A stretch of 64,000 nt of DNA from Ochotona curzoniae (taxonomy: Eukaryota; Chordata; Mammalia; Lagomorpha; Ochotonidae): assembly GCF_017591425.1 (NCBI RefSeq), contig NW_024466307.1:9181001-9245000 (forward strand), read 5' to 3'. Below, piece after piece: positions 1 through 13,162 of this stretch (position 1 is its first letter; each line of letters starts with the position of its first letter). The notes beneath the pieces were generated by a model. The model saw nothing but the letters and a program-made list of their open reading frames with translations, searched no databases and was not told the origin of the DNA. The position numbers and the translations under genes are program-made.

Positions 1-168
1 TCTTTATGTAAGAGTAAATTTTTAGGTTAACATTATCATTCACACACAGAAAAAAACAACCAGCTTCAGTATTACAAATAATGGCACCTCCTGTAACATC
101 ACATAGCAGAATGAGAAATCGTCAAGGACAGTAGAGATTATGTGGTTCAATTTGGTATCGGATGAGAA

Positions 169-310
169 ATGAGGCGAGGTGATTTTAGGGGTTGTCTCCA
201 GTGCGACATGGCCTCCCAGCACCGACACTGCCACTCTTCACCCCGCACACCGTGTGCGACCTCTGAGCGCACACCCCATTCGTGCCTTGATGACACGTCT
301 CCGTGCTCCA
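169..310. other. CpG-rich patch in AT-rich intron
   Basis: About ten CpGs in 140 bp (for example GAGGCGAGG, GTGCGACA, CACCGTGTGCGACC, GAGCGCACAC, CACGTCTCCG). There is no recognised repeat or protein. It could be a remnant of a GC-rich insertion or a small unmethylated element. Confidence 0.3.
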
Positions 311-3043
311 CACTTCCAGGCAATACAGCTGGCTCCACACTCATTTACTTCTGTGCAAGTCTGGGGCTGACAAGCCACCAAGGTGGTTTGTGCACACAAA
401 CTGCTTTCATTCTGTGGCGTGAATGGCTGCTGTTTTGTTCTTTTTCTCATCCATTTGGCAGGTCAAGTCAGTCAAACTGGTTTCTTCATGTAGACACTGC
501 CTTGCTATGGAAATGAATGTAGAAACATTCATCTTTGTCAGAAATTATGTCAAATTATTCAAATTTATTGGTGAATTACAGCAAACATCCCAGCTGATGA
601 ACATCTCAGTCATATGTTTTTGAGAGAACACTTATGGCTCTGAAAAGATAACATTGCAAGGAGCTTTCCCCTTCTGAAGCAAAGATGTTTGGAAAGAGGA
701 TGGGGCTTGTCATTCAAGATAATACTTTTTTTTTTTTTAATCATAAGAAATTCCAAAGATGTTGAGGAGTGCAAGTGCTAAAGCCTACCTACTTAGGGAG
801 GGCGGCTATTGTTTCCCCGCTCTGCTTGTCAGGGTTCTCATGCAGGATCCCTGGGAAGCTGCCTCATCACACCCTTTCTGTCAGTTTCCACCCTCTCCAT
901 GGACACAGTGCAGTCTTTAAGTCCATGCTGCATCTCTGGCTTGAGGTAATAAGTGATTAGCTACAGCACAGTGGTGTGATGTTTATGTTCTCCTTTGCTA
1001 TACTACACCCAATGTCTCAAAAATTAATGTAAGTACATCAGTATCTGAAATTAACTTTGTATAGCCAAAAGCAACATCCTGCTAGGAGGAGAAAAACCTA
1101 TTATAAATGGGCTTGCACCTGATTGCTTGTAGATGGTTAGCACCGGGAAAATAACATTCCAAATTAGAAAAAAAAATGTTGAATATAACAAAAGCTGCCC
1201 AATATTGATTAACCAGCATTTCGTTTATAAATTGATATGGTCTAAGTAGGTGAATCTACCCTAAGTGACAGATCTATTACTAAAGACCACAGATGGACCT
1301 AAACTGGCCAATGTACTTACAATGTTATATAGAAACAATGAGAAAATACATGTAAGGAAAATAAAAGAACTCCTCTCTGAACTGTTTATTAACCTTGCAA
1401 ATATTTTTTTTTTTTCTGTGAAATGACCTGAAAGTGGTCATCAGTAACACTAAACTTAAAGTATATGCTATGCAATAATTACTATCAAGAAACACTCTGG
1501 AAAATTAGAACTGGAAAAAATCAACCTAGAATAATGCACATAGCCATTTTGGAAGAAAAGTTCTTAATGGAAACCAACTTTATGTTCTGTGAAGCAAAAG
1601 AATTTTGCAAATTTTGTTTAAAATCATCCATGTGTTTATGCGCAAAGGCTTGACTGGTGTCCACGCTAAGTCTGGCAATCTTGCTTGTCCATTTTTAGTT
1701 AGAATGTAAAACAGACTCTGCCAAAACTTTACAATCTGCAGAAAAACTTTATCCTAGTTCCTCCCATTAACAAATCAATGCACAACTAATAAAAACTGTG
1801 GTGTAATTCTAACTGTATATTTTCATACATGTATAAGATATGGCTATAATTAGAGAAACTATGAAATTTTACCAGTACCATGGATCTGATTAATTAAGAG
1901 AGCAGGGTAAAATAGTTTCCTATATTCCATAGGCTACTAATTTTGCATGCCACATTTGTAGGGCATGAGAACAGGAAGTAAAAGAAAGAGAAAACTGTAT
2001 CTTAAAAGTACATATTAAATATAACACAACAATATAATTAGTGTCCTTAGAGACTGCATATAGTGCCTTAGTATGAAGCATGAGACAGAATAGACATTAA
2101 GATTCCAAAATGGTAATAGAATAAATCTTTACACATTAAAGATTTCAAATTGTGATAATTGAAAATGTTTTGATAATTGGGTTGTCACTACATTTTCGAC
2201 TAGTGGCCACAGCTGTAATGAAGGACGCACTGTGAATGGCGCTTCATTCATTCCTCTCCTTCCACTCACCTTCAAATGTTCAGGTGAAATACGGTACCAA
2301 ATGCACTCTCGAGATTTTTAAAGGCCGCAAGTTACCTCTGAAGTAAGTGAATGGTAAGTTACAAATACGATCAATAAAGGAGAGTAATACAAAGGACAAG
2401 GCAGAAATTACTGTTGTTTGGTTATTCTTTGGTTACTTCTCTTTTGACCTTTATCCACACGAATCACACTAACTTCTGAACGCTTTCACTCACTTGATTT
2501 TCAAAGCTGTTCATCACACTTGCTGGCTGGAAGCACAGCTGGCAAGGGAGCAGAACCTCATCACTGGGCAAACTTGCCCTTCTGATTTTGCCAAGAATGA
2601 CATTTCGAACGGGGATGAGGAGGGGGTTACAGTGTGGAGGCGGGATGCTGTATGTATTGGTGAGAACCAACAGCCCCAGCCCTTTTGTCAGTACTCTATA
2701 TAGGCGTTAGAAAGAAAACCAAAATAACAAAGAGTCAAACAGCTCAGAGTTCTCTAAATTCAATTGTTAATTAAAGCAAGAGCAAAGGAATCAGCTATTT
2801 TTTGCTCATTTCCCGAAGAAAGATGAACGGAGGATGAGCAGTGCCCCCTAGTGTCAATAACCACAGACGAGGGAAGCGGGAGGAAAGTTCCTAATGTTAA
2901 CTGAACTGAATTATTAAAACTGCGTGGATGTAACAAATTACCAAGTCATCATTATTTGAATTTCATACTTTACATGTATATAAAAGCATAATGCATGATC
3001 ATTTATTCAACACTGATTTGCTAAGGAATGTGCACATGTGAGA

Positions 3044-3045
<2 letters not shown>

Positions 3046-3085
<40 letters not shown>
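3046..3085 (+). repeat. (AC)n microsatellite, 40 bp
   Basis: Uninterrupted AC dinucleotides. Confidence 0.98.
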
Positions 3086-3087
<2 letters not shown>

Positions 3088-6000
3088 TACAGAGTCTGAC
3101 ATGGCCAAGATGTCTTTAATGTTCCAGGCAGCTCAGGAAAAAAATGCCACCCAGCACAGCAGGCCATGCATGAAGCGGGTGTCAGCAAAGCCAGCAGAAT
3201 CACTCACTGTGAAAGCGTCTAATAGGAACTGCTGAATACACAATGCAGCCAACACGGCCTCGATGGCTAACATGCAACATCCACCACAGAGTCCGAAGGT
3301 TTCAAACCTACCCCGAATTGTAATTATATTTGTAAAGAGCATTTAAACATTTTTCTCATTTTTTGTTAGTGACGGAGATTAGCCTATTTAACCTGAATTA
3401 GATACTGAGTTTGAAAATGGTATCAATTTTGCTGTGTATATTCTGAATATTGGATCGTACATCTTAAACACAAATAGACAGAATGCATATCTCTCTTTGG
3501 GAGAAAAAGCAGAGCCCAATTCAAATATTTTCAGAATATAACATCTACATTAACGGATTTTAACTTTGGATACATTTTCTCCTGATAAACCTAGTATGTG
3601 AAAAAACTTAAAAGTTAATTTTTAGAGACTCATTAAGTATCTATAGAGTGACAAATGAGTATGTGGCAAAAAGATAAAGTTTACTTTATCATTCTGTGAA
3701 ATACTAAGTGATTTATTAATAGGATTTTCATCAAAGAATCCATAAATGAGGACAAATAAAAATTGGAAAACATCTGTACAAGTAAAAATGACATCAAAAA
3801 CAGAAAGAAAAAAATCTACAAGGAGGAGGTGAACATATTTTAAGAAATAACTAATAAAAATCAGTAGAAAAAACTGTTGCCTAATTTTATTTGCATAAAA
3901 AATGCTAGGCAAAAATTTCAAGGCTATTTAAAACATGCATTTATATAAGAATCCATGTAAGAATTCGTTTTCCACATAAACCAATAATGCGTGTACTACT
4001 GGCTTTTGCATTTTAAAAAAGGAATATAATTAAGGCTTTATAAAAATATTTCTATGTGTATTTAAAATGCTCCATCTTTGAGATGGAGAAGGTGCACTCC
4101 AACAGTTCATGCAAAATGTCCAGAATGATATTTAAGTGTATATGCGTGTTTAGGATGTTCATAGTAAGTTCTGGTGAAAATTGAACCTGATTCTTCCAGC
4201 ATTTAAAAGTTAAGAAAAAGATTCTAACTTACTATTGAGTTTTCTTAAAAGAAAGATTAGCTTCAGCAAGGCTATTATAATCTTGGGCTAACAATTAAAC
4301 CCCCTACTTACTTATAACACTATTTAGGTAATGTTCAGAAGAAAATGAAATATTGAAAGATATATTCACTTTCTTTTAGGTCTTCTATAAATTTCTGTTT
4401 CAGAGGCACTTTAATTCAACTTCAGGCTCTTTAATGATCATTTGTTAGAAATGCGGAAAAAGAGATCTCTAAACCTATCCTAGACATCCCTACAACTGCT
4501 CTCAGAGGTTCAAGCAGAAGGGAAGGATCGTCGTAAAGCAGGGGTACTATCAAGAAGTGCTTCCAGTTCTGGAGAAACAGACTAAGAAATGCTTAGAATT
4601 AACTTGGAACATTTCTATGCATATTGATTTTGGGAGTATATGAATAAGTGTCCACATCCTGGTTTTCCTTGTAGGAAGATGGGAAGGTGAGCACGCTCAT
4701 GCCTGTTGCATGGCAAAGCTGCAGCAGGAGGATGCTGGAGGCGCGGTATGTACACAGCCAGGCGGAGGCAGTGATTCAGAACTCTCAACACACCTGCAGA
4801 AAGGGGCCGTGTCCTCTGGGATCAGCACTAATGCCCCAAGACTGCATCTGCGCCCTTTCTAGAACCGCTCTGACAAAGGAGTTTGGAAATGTCTATACAC
4901 AAACGCCAAACAAAAATAAACTTTTAAATGTGAGCTCTTAGCTTTAACTTCCTCAAGCCTACATTTGCAAATGTTAAAATAGAGATTTTCTTTTGCAAAT
5001 ACATTCTAAACTGCTACGAAAGAGAGGATTCTTATAACGTGCTTAGAGACAGAGTTATGAAAGACAAATAACTTCAAAGGAAGCTGTCTCCTTAACAGAT
5101 GTGTATTACTGCAATAAGTAAACGTCTCTTCATATGTGAAGATGACTCAGCAATAGTTCCTGCCCACTGAACTAGGCGGACCTAAGTCTCTTAATAACTG
5201 AGCATAATTTTAAACTGGTAAGTCTTAGAAAATATGCTAAGATGATAAATTAATAATATACTTTTGGAAATGAATCAATATTATTACAAGTTGGAAAGAA
5301 GAAGTAGAGAATGAACTATATATCAGTCTTTTGACATTTTTTTAAGTTACAGATTTTAAAAATCCCATAGAATTGCTCTTATTTGCAAACTGCTTAATAT
5401 GAACTATTAATCAATATACTTACAGACTATTCATTTATATTTTACTGCAGCAGAGTTGAGAAAGTGAAACAGTAACTCACAACCTCATCCAGGAATTAAT
5501 ATAATTTATAATTTGTCTGTTTATTTCTCAGAGAAATAAATTTTGCTTAAAACAATGAATATTTTTAAAAGTAATATTCTCATACCTCTTTTTTTTTTTT
5601 TTACTATTTTAAACATTTTGGCACTTTCACATGAGTTGGTGAGAGTTACATCAAAGCACAAATTTCAAGGACAATGAAAATAAAACAATATTAAACATTG
5701 CTCACACAGAATAATAAGAATTAGAAACTCAGCATACACTGGGTAGATAGAGAGCAAATTTTCTTTTATTAGCCAAATAAAAATGCACCTTTTGAGATTT
5801 TTGTAAAGAGATGCATTTTAGCATATAATTAATGATGTAATATAGTCATTTTACTATAAAGTTACTACAATTTTATTAGATATGCACTCACTAGAAACAT
5901 GGTAACATCTAGAAATCATCATTCAAAACATAATACTTTGTCAAAAAGAACGAATAAAAACAGGGCTGAATTCATTATATGCTGTTCTGTGAGATGTAAA

Positions 6001-6282
6001 AACTCTTGCATTTGAAAGCCAATTAGCTTGGAATTTTTTTTACCAGTACCCTGCATCTTCATCCTAGACGGGGGAAGGGAGAGCAACAGATTTCACCTGA
6101 CACAGCTTTACTGCCTACTTCATTTCCCTGTGTGCCAGTATCTCACAGAAAAGCCCCCAGCTTCCCCATCAGTTTGAATGAATGTGACTCAGAGTTCTGT
6201 ATGTACGTGAGTCCGCAGAGAGCACTGCTCCTCTCTGGGTCGAGGGTACCACTTGAGAAACAACGAAAAGCACAGGTGTCAT

Positions 6283-6345
6283 ACTGAATCCTCACAGCAG
6301 CCTGGAGGCGGCATTCCTTATCTCCCTGAAATACTGAGACGCACG
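6283..6345 (-). repeat. Short MIR-like fragment
   Basis: 'GAATCCTCACAGCAGCCTGGAGGCGGCATTCCTTATCTCC...ACTGAGACGCAC' resembles the MIR 3' complement. The match is short. Confidence 0.5.
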
Positions 6346-6791
6346 TTTCTGATTTGGTGCATGGATGAAGTTGATCTTACATATTGCAACTTTTAGAGGG
6401 AAGAAATATAGCGATTCTGACTGAATTATGGGGCACAGAGTATGGTAAGCTTGAGTGTGTGTTTATACCTATCTGGAGTTGTTTCAGGTCAATGGTATTT
6501 GAGGTTGTTGTTCGGTCTCATACAGTGTTTCAATGGATCTTCTGTAGCAGCATACACTTGTTGGTTGCTCCTAGTCAATGGTTCTCCCACACAGTTAACC
6601 AAAAGCGATTTCCAGCATCTGAATTAGCTTGTTTGATCATGGTTTGCTGTGAAATAGCTAGACTCTTTTGACTTCTGAGGTAAAAGAGCCTTTTCTCCAC
6701 TCATGAGATTTTTATCTATCCAGCAGAAGTGTAAGATATATACACTCACTCATTCTGATATGCAGATTTATCCACCAGAGACAAGTAAATT

Positions 6792-6953
6792 ATGCAAGAT
6801 GATGTACATCCCATTTTAGTTGAGAAAAATGTTCGAACGCTGTATGAGTTCACTCGGAGAATCGAGTTGAGACATACTGAACAAAAGTTGCGCATGAAGT
6901 TAGCGCTTTCACAGACTGATTTTAGCTTTGAAGAGCTGTTTTCAAGTTCATAA
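6792..6953 (+). other. Small ORF of 53 codons, unidentified
   Basis: ATG at 6792 to TAA at 6951-6953, beginning MQDDVHPILVEKNVRTLYEF, continuing TRRIELRHTEQK and ending in FEELFSSS. It is charged, potentially helical, and keeps several CpG-containing codons in an AT-rich region. No family is recognised. It runs opposite to FAM172A. It could be a chance ORF or a retrocopy fragment. Confidence 0.2.
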
Positions 6954-9900
6954 ACAGGCTTTCTATTTTAATACTTTTATATGCCATCCTCCCTGGTATT
7001 TTCAAAAATCCCTCCAATTACCAAGTTTATATTGAACCTTCCAAAAACAATTACTATTTTATGAAATACATTTTCATAATTTTATGGCATATACAAAAAT
7101 GGTTAAGAATTTTGGACATTCTAGCTAATCTCCAATTACAGATAAAGCTTTTTTTAAAATCATATGCAATCTGTATAAGGACATTATTCTCTAATTGTCA
7201 TTTATATTAATAATAACTCTATTTGTAGATACTTGATGGATAAATTTTATGTAATTCTTACTGTATACCTCAATAATGTTTCAGTTTTCACAGGACACTT
7301 TAAAAAATAGCAAGTGACCAACAACCTGGCATGATTATTGTCTTCATATAATAAGCATTTAATTCACTCCAGGCTTAATTTTAAAGTAAACATGTCAGCA
7401 TCTCCAAAGAAAAGAAATATATCTAAAATTTGAGCACCAAATTGTGCAAAACAGATCTAGTAAGTGATTTCTATGGATAAAGAACTGAACCATGTCAATA
7501 ACACCAGTGACCGAAATGACTGATGCCATGCTTTTGTGCGAAACTTAATTTCTGTACTTTATATGCAGAAATAGTGACCTGTTTAACAGAAGTGAAGCAG
7601 CACATATGAAAATATCCTGATTTGTAGTAGGTGTTACTAAATATGCTTTCTAAAATCATTAAGGAATTGTCGTAGCACAGTTTAATTACCAACAGCACAA
7701 TAATCAAATTCAGTCATGACACATTTCTTAAATCTTTGCCAAAATGAACCTCCTTATAAATTCACGTGGGCCTTGATGAAGCAGCCAGCTAATCTGAGAA
7801 GGACAGCCCTGCATCTTGAGAGCATCCTATGTTTGTCTTACCAGTTCTTCAATAAGTATGTAGGAAATAGGCTGGAGGGAATGGGCACTTTCTTGCTAAT
7901 TAGCTGTGTAGGTAAATAAGCTCTTTGACAGTTAACATAAATGTTGATTTAAGAATCAAACAGTAAGAGGACTAAACTGCAAAACATTCATTGCTCAATT
8001 CCTCACAGATTTGGTTGAAGACTTAATCCTTACACTCAGGTTTCCAATGTCCCCAAATAACATGTTACTTATGTAAGAGTTATGATGTGTGATTTATTTT
8101 ACTAATAACTTACATATAGCTGCTTAATCATTTTCCTATATGGCAAGTTTTTACACTTCACATTAACATTACTAATCATGATGGATGGCAGCAGGCAAGT
8201 CATTGCGGACCACTATCTCCCTAGTGAAACAAGTAAGACTATCTTACACATAAAGCAATGCGCGTCCCACTGAAACCAAGACATCTAGAAAGTCAGTAAA
8301 GACAAAGGGCAACCTATTGCAAATAACAGTGCATTTCAATTTATGCCAGAGATCATCTTGGAAAGGAATCAGCTGGGATCCAGACACCTGGTTTAGAAAC
8401 AAAAACGGCACGAGCAGCGTTTACTTCTGCAGTGTTCTTTACCGCTGCTTTCAAAAATATGATCTAGTCTACAATGAACTTAAACTGCAGAGACATCCAA
8501 ATTAGGAAGGAAAAGAAGTGATACTTATCTTTGCAAAAAGGGGCCTGTATTCAAAGGAACATCTGAATAAAATTGAGACATCTGCAGTAAAGTTTTACCT
8601 TCTCCCTGGAATGTTTGAGATGAACTCAGTGTAACACTGTCTTCCAAGAAAAGACAAAGTGATCAATGCAAGAGCACATCAGGCTGCCTTGGACAGGCCA
8701 ATCAATGCCAGAAAGAACCTTGCCCAGGGCCTTATGCAAATGGAAGCACGTCCTGCAATCTAGGGAGGGAACATGCGCAATAGATCAATTGAATCTAAAA
8801 AACCTCACAGCTCTATCAGCTTCAGACAGTAAATATGTACTGACTAACATCTCACACTTCCTGTGAATTCTTAAAATGTGTGTTTTTTTTTTTTAAGCTA
8901 AAAACTCTACTTGGGATCTGGAGGGCAGTAAAGAGGAGCAAAACATGATGGAAGAAACATGCAGCATTGCTTTTAAGTCTGTGCAAATAAAATTCTGATT
9001 TCTTACAATTTCTTGGCATTGCTGAATTTTGCTGACATTTCAGAAGGTTAAGTTTTAAGTATGTTTGTATTCTTCAACATGAAATAAAAATCCAAAAAAA
9101 AAGCTCCTACTGTCTCAGGTGGTTCTTGAACAAAAATTGGAATGAAAATGTTACAGGGGAAATAATTAAAGTTGTATAATCACTGTCACCATTCGCAGAC
9201 TAAACACTCATCCTGCACCAAAGCTCACTCTCTGTACGGTTAACCTATCGGTACAGAAACAGGTTTTCTTTGAAACTTAATGTGTGCATCTCCAAATCCA
9301 CCCAGATCTGATCAGAATGCATAATAAGCTCAAGACCTAGTTAGTACACAAAGTTAGTATATCAGGCTCTGTCCCTGTCAAATGGTCTTGAAGGCAAGTC
9401 AGGCAGCTGATGAGCCTACATCAAAAATGCCGCATAATCAGGTCTTCAAGGGAATACTTGAGTGAGCAGAAAATTATCCTCTAAATATTTGTATTGTTAT
9501 TTCTTAACCACTGTCTCACCACAGGAGTTCAGATTTAGAAAAGCTTATCATAGGCTGCAAAAAAGTCAAATTAATATTTTAAAAAGGAGTTATAATGCCA
9601 ACAGCTATCATAAAGATTACTAAGGAAAAAGAAATCTTCATAAATATATATTAGGACATATGCCTTAATTGTTTGTACTTTGGAATTTTACATTTGAAAA
9701 TTTAGTTGTAGATGCTTTTTCAATCAAGTATACAGCAAATGTTTCCAACATTAAAAATAAATTATGTGACTCTTGCTCTGGCTATGAATTTTAACCAGTA
9801 TGGATTTTCTTTGGCAAAACAGTATACAAAACAGGAATGTCAGTTACCCATTATATTCATAAAATGCACTATTTGAATCTGATATAGCTATTGGAAGGAT

Positions 9901-10732
9901 AAAGGCATCTTAAAACACTTGTTCATTTAGTTTCTCGAAAAAATAAGACTACATAAGATCAACAAGGCTCACTTTCCATATTTCTAGTACTTTCTTACAT
10001 TGGCAAGACTTTAAGCTGCAGCTTATTCTAGTAAGATTCCTTCTTCCTAAGGCTTAACTAAATATATCATTCATTTGTTTGATCCTCTTTACTTAGACTT
10101 CATAGAAACTTACTATTTTACATAAGGAAAGTATAAAGATGAACAAATGAAAGTGACAGAGAAGTCTTTCACAGCTTTTCAAGTAGTAGATCTCCGATGA
10201 AGTACTTATAACACATTAGGAAGGCGTAAAGTACCAGGTCAACAATAAGGACTTAAATATTTCTTTTTCTAATTGAAATTCCAAATACCAAAATTTTGAA
10301 TAGTCTCTATTCAAAGTGAAATAAAAATTTCAACTTACACTAAGTATAACACAAAGAACTAAGCAACTACAATTTCATTTGTTAGTTGCAGTATTTAAAT
10401 ATAAATTTACCAAATATGTGAGAAAAATGCAGAAAACACAATTTTAGAGTATTATCATTTAACAAGTGATATGTGCTAATATTGCAATAGGTACCAAATA
10501 AGGAAGTTTTATTTTCCCTGATATAAATCAGTATAATATGCTTCTTATTTTTAAAAGCATCCTTTAAATTTGAAATGCAGGCATTAGATATGTTGTTCAA
10601 TTTGCCAAAGAATTTTTTACTTTACAAATACAAGGGCAGAAGTTTAACTGGAGAGAATCGTTATTACTAATTAAAAATACCCTAATTTATTAGAAATTTA
10701 CTTTATTCCTTTAGAAAATACTAGAAGAAAAG

Positions 10733-11052
10733 AGCCGGCATGGTGGTTCAACAGGATAATCCACCACCTTGCAGCACCGGCATAAAAAATGTGTGCTGGT
10801 TCCAGGCCCAGCTGTTCCACTTCCTATCTAGCCCCAGCTTGCGGACTGAGAAAGCAGTGGAGCATGGCTCAATTCCTTGTGCCTGTGAGCCTACATGGGT
10901 GACCCCAAAGCAGTTCCTGGTTTCTACCTTGGATTGACTAAGCTCTGGCCATTTGTGGCCATTTGGGGAGTGAACCTAGAGGTTGGAAGATCTCTGTTTT
11001 GCTCTCTGTAAGTCAGTATTTCCAATAAAAATATACAAATCTTTAAAAAAAA
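10733..11052 (+). mobile_element. CSINE (rabbit-like head)
   Basis: Head 'AGCCGGCATGGTGGTTCAACAGGATAATCC', body with 'CATTTGGGGAGTGAACC' and 'GGAAGATCTCTG', tail 'CCAATAAAAATATACAAATCTTTAAAAAAAA'. A 9/10-matching duplication, CTAGAAGAAA/CTAGAAGGAA, flanks it at 10721-10730 and 11056-11065. Confidence 0.9.
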
Positions 11053-11234
11053 TTCCTAGAAGGAAGTGTGTGTAGAGATGAATTTACTGACACTGAGGTG
11101 ACCAGTCTTTCTAACCTGGCTCTCTCTCTTGTGACAAGTTAGGTTCCCGTCTTTCTCCTTCATCTAAAAAGGAGGTCGTATCTACCTCCTGGGGTTAAAC
11201 ATGACAGCACTGTGCCTAGGCTTTCCTCTGAGTG

Positions 11235-11805
11235 GCAATAAGCACAGAAATGATGAGAATGGGCTTTGGAGCCAGAAAGTCTGTGTTTAAGTTTTGGCTC
11301 CATTATTTCAAGAATTTTTTTTTTAAGATTTAATTTGTATTGGAAAAGCAGATATACAGAGGAGAGACAGAGAGGAAAATTTTCCATCCGATGGTTCACT
11401 CCCCAAGCAGCCCCAACAGCTGGAGCTGAGCCAATCTAAAGCCAGCAGCCAGAAACTCTTCCAGGTCTCCCATACAGGTGCAGGGTCTCAAGGCTTTGGG
11501 CCATGGATGGCTGCATTCCCAGGCCACAAGCAGGGAGTTGGATGGGAAGCGTGGATGCTGGGATTAGAACCAGCACCCATATGGGATCCTGGTGCATTCA
11601 AAGTGAGGACTTGAACCGCTATGCTATCACGCCGGGCCCTATTTCAAGAAGTATATAAGTTACTTATTATTTCTATAACATTTTTCATATCTAAATGAGG
11701 ACAATAATAGTATTTGCTTCACAGGGTTGTTAAAAAGTGCACGTGAGTATTTGCACAATACTTAAAACAAAGCCTGGTACTTGGCAGGTGCTATGCAATA
11801 GAGCT
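11235..11805 (+). repeat. MIR element, split by a CSINE
   Basis: The left part (11235-11314) has 'GGGCTTTGGAGCCAGAAAGTCTGTGTTTAAGTTTTGGCTCC', and the right part (11651-11805) has 'AAATGAGGACAATAATAGTATTTGCTTCACAGGGTTGTT' then 'AAAGCCTGGTACTTGGCAGG'. Together they match the order of the mammalian-wide MIR consensus on the plus strand. A CSINE lies between them. Confidence 0.85.
11315..11639 (-). mobile_element. CSINE inserted in MIR, with target-site duplication
   Basis: On the minus strand it reads from GGGCCCGGCGTGATAGCATAGCGG through 'ATCCCATATGGGTGCTGG', 'TGGGAGACCTGGAAGAG', 'GGGGAGTGAACCATCGGATGG' to a T/A-rich tail. The 11-bp sequence TATTTCAAGAA at 11304-11314 is repeated at 11640-11650 as the target-site duplication. 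Confidence 0.93.
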
Positions 11806-13162
11806 ATTACTCAAAGGCATAAACCCTAGACATGAACAACATGAAAGAGAAAATGCCGACAGCAAAGACTGCCGTAGTGACACTCTAAAGGTCCACTCAG
11901 CTTTGTTCCATTGGGAAGACAGCTGTCTGTTTCCAGCCTGGGATGAGTTGCAAGAAGAGCCAACCAGGGCCTTGACCATGGGAAACTAACTTGCATTCTA
12001 GATCTTCAAAACTGTTTTTATCTTTCTACAAAAATGAACCTTACAAAACATACCAAAGACATACTCAAAATGTAAATAGAAATGATATGAGACTGTAAGC
12101 TATTTCAAGCTTTCCATAACTTCTTATCCCTTCAATAGTTTGAGTAACCAAGAATTGATTAAAATGGAAATCCCAAGTTCGGCACGCAAGCAAGAAAAGA
12201 CTATGCAGTACATAATGCAAACCAAATCATAGTGTCATTCAAAAGAGCAATGTGGAACTGAGTCCTGAAATGCCTACATCATCATTATGGTTTACATGTT
12301 ATACTTTTTGCTCTTCACAAGTTCCTAATAACAAGGAAAACAAATAAAAGCCTAACCATAAATATTTCCCATTTTTTTAAAAATGGAAAATATGCTTCTT
12401 TTCTGTAAAACAATGGGCGATAATATTACTTCATAAAATGTTCAAGGGAGTTAAATGAATAAAATATACAAATTGCTCAGAACACTATGCTTGATAAACA
12501 GTCTATTACTTAGACATAAAAAAAGCCAATAATGTATATGAAGATGTTTCTGTGATCCAATTGACAATACACCCATAAATATTAGATTCACTTTAAAGGA
12601 ATCATTTAAAGCTACTGCTGACTTCATCATGTGAGGATGTGAGGCCCCTCTGCATGGCCCAAAGCTTACAGTGCTTCTTATTATGACAGCAGTGGTGAGG
12701 GGAGTGTAACTCAGCAATCAGACATGGAAAATTTCTGCTTTGCGAATCTATTGTAAGATATCAGAGAAAGCACCATGTGAAAGTTTATAATGCACTACAG
12801 ATATTTCTACTGTTTTAGGACAAAGTTGAAAGTTTTTTGTCTTTCTGCAAAGGGCCACTCTTTCAGAAAGACATACATCAGACTTTTCTTCTAATCCAGA
12901 TGTCTGCTCGATGTAATAACGACATTTTGAGGTTATATGGTATATGCTAGATAAGTACTATTTATTTGTGACATTTTGTATTAAAAAGTCATATTATGAT
13001 AATATTCCTTTGATTCAATGATAGAATTGTAAGATACTGAGTAAAAAATTTTTATTTATATTTTCATTCTTTGACAAGGTTCTTGATGTGAAAATTTCAA
13101 ATAACGTATGGAAAACTAACAGAAAATCTAAACATGCTATTTTTATGGACTTTTTCTTTCTG

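Noticed and set aside
3021..3235. ORFs over the CA repeat with poly-Thr/His or poly-Cys/Val runs
   Set aside because: Translation of a dinucleotide microsatellite; the same applies at 16567-17011, 21243-21497, 22359-22666 and 38767-39048.
4687..4941. 84-codon ORF with moderately GC-rich composition
   Set aside because: No domain or splice context; possibly an unrecognised old repeat, but I cannot support any call.
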